From contig OY759225.1 in the NCBI GenBank assembly GCA_963662175.1, positions 8,877,107-8,941,106 of the forward strand: 64,000 bases of DNA, read 5' to 3'. Origin of the DNA: Aradus depressus (taxonomy: Eukaryota > Arthropoda > Insecta > Hemiptera > Aradidae). Both the position numbers and the translations under genes were made by a program. Of the stretch, positions 55,567 through 64,000 are shown piece after piece; positions within the stretch are counted from its first letter, which is position 1; the number at the start of each line of letters is the position of its first letter. The notes below the pieces were generated by a model that was not told the origin of the DNA, ran no database searches, and saw nothing but the letters and a program-made list of their open reading frames with translations.

Positions 55567-55830
55567 CCACAATAAAAAAAAAAATCGTGTTTCATATCTA
55601 AAAAACATTATTTGATACAAAGCTTTCATTTTTCTTTTTGGGCAGAGTTCCTCCACACCTTAAAGGTCAGTCCAATGTACCTTATTGTTTTATTTATTCA
55701 TTTATAATTTTTTATTTATTTACACGTTTTTATATATTCATTTTAAATTGATTAATCTATATACCTATCAATTTTTTTTATGTATTCTTACAGTTACATT
55801 GTTTTGTTTTTTCTTCTATATCGCACATTG

Positions 55831-55873
55831 GGACCTGATGATGGGTCGTCAGAACGTCCCGAAACATCGTTGG
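55831..55873 (+). ncRNA. Hammerhead-like core, GGGACGT family
   Basis: CTGATGA, T, hairpin GGGTCGT-CAGA-ACGTCCC (one mismatch), GAAA, stem III AC-ATC-GT, T at the site. As in the 46.8-kb copy, stem I closes with only one pair. It is 265 bp downstream of the LINE stop codon. Confidence 0.62.
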
Positions 55874-55929
55874 GATAAAGACACTTCGGTTTTGTTCAGT
55901 TTTTATTAATTTCATTTTAATTTTTTTTA

Positions 55930-56542
55930 ATAGTTTTGTTATTACTACTAATCATAGGTGTGTTAGACTCAAGTAGTTATAAATATATATCTTAATGTAT
56001 AAATTCTTTTGACGTATCCTATTACCATGTATTGGTCTAACGGAAATAAATTTATTATTATTATCGTGAAAAGGTATCTAATCGATTATTCAGTTTTCAC
56101 TGGAGATTCAAGTTGTCCGAACCCCTGAAAAATAAATAACAATTTTGAGTGACGCGGCACTCAGGAATTGATGTGTAAACATCTGCTTTAGTTTCAAAAA
56201 TTTGCTGTCGCGCACTGATTTTGATTAAAATTTGTTTTATAGTGTTACAATAAGAAAAGTAGTATGAGGAATTATACTTTCAAATTTATTGTTCTTCAAT
56301 TTCTTTTATACATGAAATTATAGGTTTGGTTTAGCTGAAATAAGATACGAGTACATATATACAACTGATAGTCGAAATGCTTGCGATTCGTATTCATTTG
56401 TAGAAAGTTTGTCATTTAAAAACAAAATAAGCTGTTCGGTATCTCCTGAAATAGGTGAAAACATTATATTATTTGTTGTGACAATATGACAACAAATAAT
56501 ACATTATTAACAATATTATATAATAATATATTGAAATATTAT
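55930..56542. other. Non-coding stretch
   Basis: Nothing recognised. Confidence 0.45.
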
Positions 56543-56890
56543 ATAGGGCGCCGGTAGCTCAGTGGTATGTGTGCTTGTCTTCTGAGCTCAAGAACGTGGG
56601 TTCGAAACCCGACCGAGGCCCTTAGTTTATTTTATCTGGGAGGTAAAATACACGTAAGCTCGCCGTCCTTCGGATGGGACGTTAAGCGATGATCCCGAGC
56701 CTGTACGATGTCAGGTACTCGTTAAAGACCCCCTACCTTAGGTGAATAAAAATTTAGGGTAGGCAAAATTTAGGAGTCCCACAGTAGAGTCGGGCTCATG
56801 TCCACCAGAGTGACGAAAGAGCGTTCTGGTAGTAGGCGATATGATTTCGTAGTTAAAGCCCGGGCATGAGTCATAAAACCTAACCTAACC
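56543..56890 (+). repeat. SINE-A, full length
   Basis: Flanked by TGAAATATTAT (56,532-56,542 and 56,891-56,901); two AACCT tail units. Confidence 0.95.
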
Positions 56891-57162
56891 TGAAATATTA
56901 TGTATTATATTTTTTTAGATTTACACTGTTATATTATTTTCTTTTACCACAATTTTTACTTATTGTGACAAATTTAAGCTGTCGAAGCATCTTAACCTAA
57001 AAGTTTCTTACCGAAAGATCATTTTACAGTTCGTAATAATATTATTGATATTTTAGTTAAGTTCACTACAACGGTAAATATGATCAATAACGTTGTAAAA
57101 ATACAATAGAAATGCTCAAAAACAGCTGACATCGCAGATAAGGAAGTGTGTAGTTGTGTGTG

Positions 57163-58005
57163 TGCGCTCGTCGGTGAATCATCGCCTATGTACTTCCCCG
57201 GCAAGTATTAATCAATTACTTTCTCATCCTCCTTACATAGCCAATCGACGTTTGGGCTGTCGGTGATAGGGAATAGTAGTCACTACTAGGTGATAGGGAA
57301 TAGTAGACACCACAAGGGGATAGGGAATATTAGTAGTCACCACTAGGTGATAGGGAATAGTAGACACCACAAGGGGATAGGGAATATTAGTAGTCACCAC
57401 TAGGTGATAGGGAATAGTAGACACCACAAGGGGATAGGGAATATTAGTAGTCACCACTAGGTGATAGGGAATAGTAGACACCACTAGGTGATTCTCTCGA
57501 TGAGAATAAAGTTTTACTACTCAAGCTATAAAAAGTATAAGGAATGTTTTCTAATTTAATTTTGTAAGACGATAATGTCAAGAAGATATCTACTTGCCGC
57601 AAGAATATAGTTTTCTCCGTGTAACTGTTGTGTCGATACATTCATTACATCGGTAGTTGTCTCCCTGATTCCTCGATTCCTCTGAAAATTATTAAGTGTC
57701 GTCCTCACAGATCTTTGAATTTACATATAAAATTTTGTGTCAATACATTCATTACAACCGCAGTTATTGGAGTTTTTGTGTTAAGTCTCCCCTTTTATCT
57801 CCCCCTCCCCTTTGGTCAATTTGGCAGAAAATCAAAAGGTGTTCTTATGGGTTTTGATACATTCATTCTATGGGCAGTCATTTGGCTGAAAAATGACATT
57901 TATTTTATAGGGAGTTATCGTGTTCACAGACATTTGGAATCCAAAGGTCGGAAAACTTGGAATTCCGTTGAAAACTCTGCATCGAATTTTCATCCTATTA
58001 TATAA
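57163..58005 (+). repeat. Interspersed repeat family R, long copy with minisatellite inside
   Basis: Head CGTCGGTGAATCATCGCC at 57,169, interrupted by the 57-bp minisatellite, continued from about 57,625 with CGATACATTCATTACATCGG and later TTATCGTGTTCACAGACATT. Confidence 0.65.
57262..57492. repeat. 57-bp minisatellite
   Basis: About four units built from two related halves, GGTGATAGGGAATAGTAGAC and GGGGATAGGGAATATTAGTA. The minus-strand frame through it is a by-product. Confidence 0.93.
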
Positions 58006-58425
58006 CTGTCCCTATACCTTGTAGAGCTGGAGAAGTAAAGAAATAAAGAAAGTAATAACCTTTATGGGAGGAAATGTCATTGGGAAAGTGAAAAACGAGC
58101 TTTTCCTAGAAAGATGACATATCTTGCCAGTTGAAATATTTTGATATTACAGGTGAAACCAAGGGCTGTCATATTTCAAAGGGTTTATCTTCATAAGGGT
58201 ACGGTGGAAGTCGGAACTTGGGAAGCAGGGGTGGGTCCGACAAATATCTTCCATCTGTTCTAGGATGGGGGGCATATATACGTTTTAGAAAATTTGAGTA
58301 ACTTTGTCAGCGTGAAAAGCCAGCCTGAGGGGTATCACGTCTAAATATCTAATCCAGACTATCAAACGACTGTGTACTATAATAATAATAGTAAATATGT
58401 CTATAAAATACATTTTCCAAATATA
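58006..58425. other. Non-coding stretch
   Basis: Nothing recognised. Confidence 0.45.
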
Positions 58426-58436
58426 CACCTTATAGG

Positions 58437-58786
58437 TTAGGTTTAGGTTAGGTTTTATGACTCATGCCCGGGCTTTAACAACGAGGTCATATCGCCTACT
58501 ACCAGAGCGCTCTTTCGTCACTCTGGTGGACATGAGCCCGACTCTACAGTGGGAGTCCTAAATTTTGCCAACCCTAAATTTTTATTCATCTAGGGTAGGG
58601 GTCTTTAACGAGTACCTGACATGGTACAGGCTCGGGACCATCGCTTAACGTCCCATCCGAAGGACGGCGTGCTTAAGTTTATTTTATCTCCCAGATAAAA
58701 TAAACTAAGGGCCTCGGTCGAGTTTCGAACCCACGACCTTGAGCTCAGAAGGCAAGCACGCATACCACTGAGCTACCGGCGCCCTC
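58437..58786 (-). repeat. SINE-A, full length
   Basis: Flanked by TACACCTTATA (58,426-58,436 and 58,787-58,797); tail has four irregular TTAGG-type units. Confidence 0.95.
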
Positions 58787-58797
58787 TACACCTTATA

Positions 58798-59134
58798 TAT
58801 CTCGCTCCTTAACATCAATTATTTTATTTTTTTTCGTATTTATTTTATTCATTTTTTCATCTTTATCCTTTTATTTTATTTCTGTTTTTTTTCTTAAATT
58901 ATTTTTATTGCAAGCCTGATCTAGCTTTCTTTCCCCTTCATAATCTTAATTTTTATATAGTGTTAAAATTTATTTTATTTTCTTCTATATATTTTTTTAG
59001 ATATATTTATTTTCGTATGATTTCTTCATAATAAAGCTGTTAATCTTAATTATTTTTGATTTATTATTTTATTTATTTCTTTTTTCTTTTTTCACTTCAT
59101 CATTACCTATCTATTTTTTTTTTTATTTTTTAAA
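58798..59134. other. T-rich simple sequence
   Basis: Resembles 62,000-62,690 in composition and in pieces such as TTCATAATAAAGCTGTTAAT; both may be 3' ends of one retrotransposon family. Confidence 0.45.
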
Positions 59135-59483
59135 GAGGGCGCCGGTAGCTCAGTGGTATGCGTGCTTGACTTCTGAGCTCAAGAACGTGGGTTCGTAACC
59201 CGACCGAGGCTCTTAGTTTATTTTATCTGGGAGGTAAAATAAACTTAAGCAGGCCGTCCTTCGGATGGGACGTTAAGCGATGGTCCCGAGCCTGTACCAT
59301 GTCAGGTACTCGTTAAAGACCCCTACCCTAGGTGAATAAAAATTTAGGGTAGGCAAAATTTAGGACTCCCATAGTAGAGTCGGGCTCATGTCCACCAGAG
59401 TGACGAAAGAGCGCTCTGGTAGTAGGCGATATGACCTAGTAGTTAAAGCCCGGGCATGAGTCATAAAACCTAACCTAACCTAA
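59135..59483 (+). repeat. SINE-A, full length
   Basis: Four AACCT tail units. ACCTATCTATTTTTTTTTTT occurs before the head and after the tail. Confidence 0.93.
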
Positions 59484-59764
59484 CCTATCTATTTTTTTTT
59501 TTAAATATTGTATTTTCTTATTTAGTTATATTCATTTTGTTCCTGTTTCTATCCACTGTAGCACTTTTATCTCATTACTGATATTTTATTTGTATTTGTT
59601 GCTCTGTTCAGTGACATTCATGTATTTATTCTTAGGGGACCTCAGTCCCAGAATAAAATTTATGTTCATTTAATTTCATTTTTATATCAATTATTGGTAT
59701 ATAAGGTGTTTATTTGAAAAATGTGTTTTAAAGATATATTTTTTAAAATGATTTTAACGGTCTT

Positions 59765-59766
<2 letters not shown>

Positions 59767-59808
<42 letters not shown>
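59767..59808. repeat. Poly(A) tract
   Basis: About 42 A residues in a row. The poly-lysine frame across it is not real. Confidence 0.95.
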
Positions 59809-59810
<2 letters not shown>

Positions 59811-60639
59811 AGTTGCCTTTTTACTTTTTTTCCCCTTCGATTGCTTTTTCCCTCGCTTTTTCCTCTTGAGAAAGGTATAGAATGTCTGGGTCAGGGGAAA
59901 TAATTGCCAGGAATAAGGGTGTTGAAGGGTTTCCTAATGGATGGTGTTCTTGGGAGACGTAATGGGAAAGGGGGAACCTAGAAGGAACATTGGGGAGGTA
60001 CATGAACCCAAGTCACGTATTTACATGCGGACTTAGTTGCCGGGGCTTCGTCTCAAAGGGGGACAAAGTTATTCCAAAGAGCACCCGAGATATGATGGGG
60101 GCAAGTAGTTAGTCAAAATAAGTTTCAACTTTATATATCAGCTCCCAACTTCAGCCTTAACCAATCCAACCTCTAGTTCCAAAATACATATTTTCAGAAG
60201 GGTGGTTTGCCCTTCACCTTGGGGCGAGTTTGGTTAAAGGAAACGTCGTATGTGAATCACATCAAGAATCAATCACGAATTCATCAATTAAGATTTCGCT
60301 CTGTGGAGCTGCCTAGGAATGAGTTTGTGATCTGCAGCTTGCTCAGTTATCGATTTGCGATCATCAGTCAACGCTATGCGAGGCTGTCTCCAGAGCTCAA
60401 TCCTCGGACAGAAACTCTAGTGTATACGCTTCAATGGACTGCTCTATGACCTCGAGAGCCGTGGATATGGCAATCTCGTGTTCACGGTGATAGTCATGTA
60501 CCTTGGGGTGTGAATCGGGCAGGGCTTCAACGTGACGCCCCACGTTGTTGTCATTAAAAAAATGACAAATACGTCAACTGCTACTTTCAACGCTCTGAGT
60601 TGCCTAGCCAGATAGGACTCGGCTACTGCTTGTAGAACT
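59809..60639. other. Non-coding stretch
   Basis: GC-balanced from about 60,190; may be worn LINE sequence continuous with the next entry. Confidence 0.35.
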
Positions 60640-61054
60640 ATCTACATTGGTAGCGAGACGGCAGCGCGTGATTGCGTTACAGGTGCTGGCCCGAGCTTCG
60701 CCAATAGACATGCTCTTGAATGTCGCTTCGTACTTCTGCAGACGCATTATACCTATAGGAGCAGATATAGATGAGCCCTTACGTATAGCCCTGGAGGAAG
60801 AGATGCGCGGACAGTACAGACCAGAGCATTGCAAGAACATTGTGTATAAGTTCAGAAATGGTTTATGGAGAGTTGGAGCGTTGGTCACAAACATAGGATG
60901 GCCGAACGTGCATATTTTCATTATATTAGGTACGCCTTGTCTTTACATGGGTACTGCCCGACCACAGGATGTCAGATACACGGAGAATTCAACTCGTGAA
61001 CTGTTCTTACGGCGGCGTCAAGTAGCGTCGAATGTTCGCTGGGGCTTAGGGTAG
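60640..61054 (+). pseudogene. Possible LINE remnant
   Basis: A 135-codon frame starts VARRQRVIALQVLARASPID and continues MLLNVASYFC. The first part recalls the QR..l....Y.t.s..al.vla...PidLl block that lies just after the reverse transcriptase of R1/I-type LINEs. The rest (EHCKNIVYKFRNGLWRVGAL) is not recognised. Confidence is low; it may instead be an unknown coding exon or chance. Confidence 0.25.
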
Positions 61055-62696
61055 AGTTGATACGCAGGACAGAATCGTACCTGCGACTCGACCTACTGCT
61101 GGGAGAGCCAAAACATTGATTAATTCGCACTGGGGAAGTTCATTGTCTATGATTCACTATCAACTATTGTTTTCAGTTTCTAGACTCGCCCATGGTTGGA
61201 GGTAGGTAAGAGCTTGTATTTTTCTTATACGTAGGGTCGAGTTTCGGTACATCCCTCAAAGTTAGGGATTTGTAGAACAGCCATAGGGGCTAGGGGGGTG
61301 TTCCTGTAGATTGGCTAACGAGGAAATAGTGCCTTTTGTAAAGAAAAGCCTCTACCCCCTCTCAATGGGCGGAACAACCTAACATTGGAAAGAAAAATAA
61401 ATTTAAGGCAACCGCATAATAGGGCTAATTTCTATATGAAATCAGCTAATCAGTGGAGGCTAGGGACAGGCAGAAGGGAGAAGAACGATGACGTCAACAG
61501 CAATACCAGGAAGTTTCCCGGGTCACCTTCATAAGGAAGGATCGTCTTGCCCAGTCACCTTCGAAGAGGATGGATGTGCTGTAGGATGTCCCAACTGTTT
61601 TAGTGAGTTGTAGAACTTTGTGTCAGTACAATTTTTATTATATGAAACGATCCTAAAATAAGGAGAAAAGTGAAAACGTGTATCAAGTTTAACGTAGAGT
61701 CAGTAGAATATTGAAGAAATCAGAAGCCCAGCAGAAATCGCGGTAGACAACGCCACACAGCAAAGTACCTGTAGATTGTAATATACAAATGTATTCTAGG
61801 ATAGTAGTATAGAAAAGGATTCTGATAAATAACCATAAATATTAATAATGTTTTCATCAAATATATTTATTAAAATAATCAGTAAGTTTCTTTTTGTGTA
61901 TTTTGCAACCTCATGTCATCTTAGTTTTTCAAAACTGTTGATAATCTTAGAGAACCCACAAACAAACAACCAAATAAAGTAAAATAAAAAATAACAATAA
62001 AGTTAATAATAATTACATGGAATCCCATTTTTTTCTCTTTTTTTTTTTATTCTCTAGTTTCATTATATTTTTTTAATCATATTTCCTAAATTATTCGATC
62101 ATAATAAATATTATTCCTTTTTTGTTCATTTTACACATTTATATATTTTTATCATGCAATTATTTATTTTCTATTTTATCTTATTTTAATTTGACTATTT
62201 TTCTTTGTCTTTTTTCTCCTCACACTTTTCTATCTAGCCCCTACTCTCTAAAATTAATTTTATTTCAAACCTTGTCTGGGCATCCTTCCTTCTCTTTTAT
62301 AATCAACCATCATAGTATTATGCTCTGTCGAATTTTGTTATCTATTTCATTTTTTTCTTAGTTATATAGATTTTTTTTTTTTTTTTTTTAAATATTCTCT
62401 TGTATTTATATAGATACTTTATTTATTTTTTTTTTTTCATTATAATGAAGCTGTTAATTTTATATTTTTTCATGTTAATCTTTTGTGTATCTATATTTAT
62501 AATTGTTTAGTTTTTCTCCAGTGCAGCACTAAATTATTTATCTATTTATTTATTTCTTTGTATGTCATACTGATACACTATTTCATTGTTTCATTTTCTT
62601 TACTCTGTATGTATTTATTCATAGGGGACCTCGGTCCCAGAATAATAAAATTTCTTTTCATTTCATTTCAACTGTATATTCCGTCACAAGGAGCCT
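61055..62696. other. Non-coding stretch, T-rich to the right
   Basis: A short family R piece in reverse at about 61,110-61,145. 62,000-62,690 is T-rich with TTCATTATAATGAAGCTGTTAA and an AATAATAAAATT end, probably a LINE 3' end. Confidence 0.4.
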
Positions 62697-62926
62697 AACT
62701 GGCCGAGATCCTTAAGTTTTTATCTGGAAAATAAAAAAAATTGAGCACGCCGTCCTTCAAAAGGGACTTTAAGCGATGGTCTCTGGCCTATACGATGTCA
62801 GAAACCCTACCTAAACCTGAGTATGTAAAATTTAGGACACCCAGAATAGAGCTGGGATTATGTCCACCAGAGCGTAGAAAAAACGTAATTAAAGCCAGGG
62901 CATGAGTCACAATAACTAACCAAAAA
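62697..62926 (+). repeat. SINE-A copy, worn
   Basis: From GGCCGAGATCCTTAAGTTT to GGGCATGAGTCACAATAACT with many changes. Confidence 0.8.
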
Positions 62927-63034
62927 TGTCTCTGCTCTCACACAGAGACAGATTTTTTTTTTTTCATTTTTATAATCAGAAAAGCATGAAAATCCGTTGA
63001 AAATTCCGCATCGAATTTTTTGCCGATTACATAA

Positions 63035-63270
63035 CTAAAGAATGTATCGATATGAAATTTTATATGTGTCGAGAACCACCTATAGTTTTCAGCCAAATCA
63101 ATCTAAGAGAAGGGGGGGTTAGAGGGGTGGACTTAACCCAAGAAGTTTAATAGTTGTCGTGTAATGAATGTATCGACACGACATTCAGTATCTGTTCCCA
63201 GAGGGACGACACCTATTGATTTAGGGGAGGAAGGGGGTGCGGAGGGGGGGTTTAACACAACAACGCTAAT
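63035..63270 (-). repeat. Interspersed repeat family R
   Basis: Reverse copy with AATGTATCGATATGAAATTT and GGGGGG stretches corresponding to the C-rich block of plus copies. Confidence 0.65.
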
Positions 63271-63410
63271 AACTGTCGATGTATAGGGGGGAAGAAGAGT
63301 GATCTGCACAAATGTGAAGGTATAAGAAAGTCATGTTATGGCCACGACCCATATATTCATCACTGATACTATGATGGGACGAGATTTATCATAGGAACAA
63401 AAAAGGTTCT

Positions 63411-63552
63411 CTTCACACTTTTTTATTTGCGACCAGAACAGACTTTTATCAGCCAGTAGTCCTTTAGACTCTAAAGTGTACGGATGGGATGTGCCATTAA
63501 TGATGACGCTGTTGCGTTTATATTCTAGTCGCGAATAAAACAGTGGGTATCC
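63411..63552. repeat. Worn relative of the long palindromic hammerhead element
   Basis: Outer parts CTTCACACTTTTTTATT and AATAAAACAGTGGGTA and an inner ATGATGACGCTGTTGCGT match 51,843-52,458, but the GAAA and stem III are lost. Confidence 0.6.
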
Positions 63553-63560
63553 GACATCAC

Positions 63561-63610
63561 AAAGGCTCGGAACCATTGCTCAAAGTCCCATCCGAAGGAC
63601 GGCGTGTTAA
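63561..63610 (-). repeat. SINE-A internal fragment
   Basis: About 50 bp: GGCTCGGAACCATTGCTCAA ... CCATCCGAAGGACGGCGTG. Confidence 0.75.
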
Positions 63611-63860
63611 AATTTTTTTTTTGTTATATATACCGCGATAAGTATATTTAACATATTGTAAATTGTGCTTAGTCCCGTTAATAAAGATTATTATTATTAT
63701 TATTATGCCAGGCGATGATAAAGGGCAAAAATGTGATATGGTTATTACAGGACTTTCTTATACCCACCACGCTTACAGACCATTCTCTATTCCCCTCCCC
63801 TTCACAAAACTATTTCATAATAAAAACCACCAATAATAAAACCATATTTAAAGTGCGTTT

Positions 63861-64000
63861 GGGGGCCATGGTGGCCGTGCGGACTAGAGCGTAGGGCTTT
63901 GGTCGCATGGTCTCACCATGGTTTGCTGGTTCGAATCCCGTCCGGGAGTGAGTTTTATTTCGAAGATAGAACTCCCTCCCGGAGCCATGGATGTTGTAAA
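63861..64000 (+). repeat. SINE-B copy, cut by window edge
   Basis: Matches 13,354-13,500 with few differences, including the B box GGTTCGAATCCC. Confidence 0.88.

Noticed and set aside
57233..57484. Minus-strand frame of 83 codons with a repeated IPYHLVV motif
   Set aside because: By-product of the 57-bp minisatellite.
59721..59903. Frame with a poly-lysine run
   Set aside because: Encoded by the 42-base A tract.
62122..62698. Plus-strand hydrophobic frames
   Set aside because: T-rich simple sequence gives Phe/Leu/Ile-rich translation; no other coding sign.
63431..63552. A further hammerhead core
   Set aside because: Only ATGATGACGCTGTTGCGT remains; GAAA and stem III are lost, so it is listed as a worn relative only.

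Overview
The window is a piece of nuclear genome from an insect. It is AT-rich and crowded with mobile-element remains, with very little host coding sequence. The evidence for an insect is a gustatory-receptor-type first exon (minus strand, about 3.0-3.8 kb), one exon of a beaten-path-like immunoglobulin protein (49,636-49,769, good splice sites on both sides), and SINE tails made of an AACCT pentamer, the complement of the insect telomere repeat TTAGG. The order cannot be fixed from the sequence; Hemiptera is only a guess.

Layout. 0-5.6 kb: SINEs, a duplicated gustatory receptor exon end and the larger receptor exon. 5.6-10.8 kb: a Penelope-tail palindrome, a small terminal-inverted-repeat element, an unassigned exon-like frame and a broken mariner transposase. 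10.8-13.3 kb: a nested structure in which an internally deleted LTR element carries a pogo-like MITE, a 724-bp foldback element and a 590-bp MITE. 13.3-25 kb: a second tRNA-derived SINE, LINE fragments, a second LTR element with a Ty3/gypsy-like pol end, and a 134-bp satellite. 25-45 kb: Penelope-like GIY-YIG coding remains, inverted-repeat elements, two Jockey-type reverse transcriptase ends, a Merlin-like transposase split by a later insertion, and several hAT remains. 45-56 kb: a deleted piggyBac, a LINE end, two Helitron-like elements in opposite orientation on either side of the beat-like exon, a long palindrome and a second Penelope GIY-YIG fragment. 56-64 kb: SINEs, a 57-bp minisatellite, simple sequence and a second copy of SINE-B.

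The most striking signal is a set of eleven short RNA motifs on both strands that share one plan: CTGANGA, one extra base (T or A), a hairpin, GAAA (GGAA in one), and in most copies a tiny stem III followed by a U-H cleavage position and a partner for the bases upstream of the core. Hairpins differ in sequence between families but stay paired. They match hammerhead ribozyme variants with a minimal stem III, which are known from Penelope-like elements. At two loci here one lies downstream of a LINE-type C-terminus, which is not the usual association. Other notable items are a SINE fused to the 5' end of U2 snRNA inside one target-site duplication, two unrelated MITEs at the same base position of the two LTRs of one element, and a cysteine-rich reading frame inside one of those MITEs.

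At least 22 copies or fragments of SINE-A (about 345 bp when full length, many with visible target-site duplications) and an unclassified interspersed repeat (called family R here) make up much of the rest. Coordinates were read by eye, so boundaries without a target-site duplication may be off by several bases.
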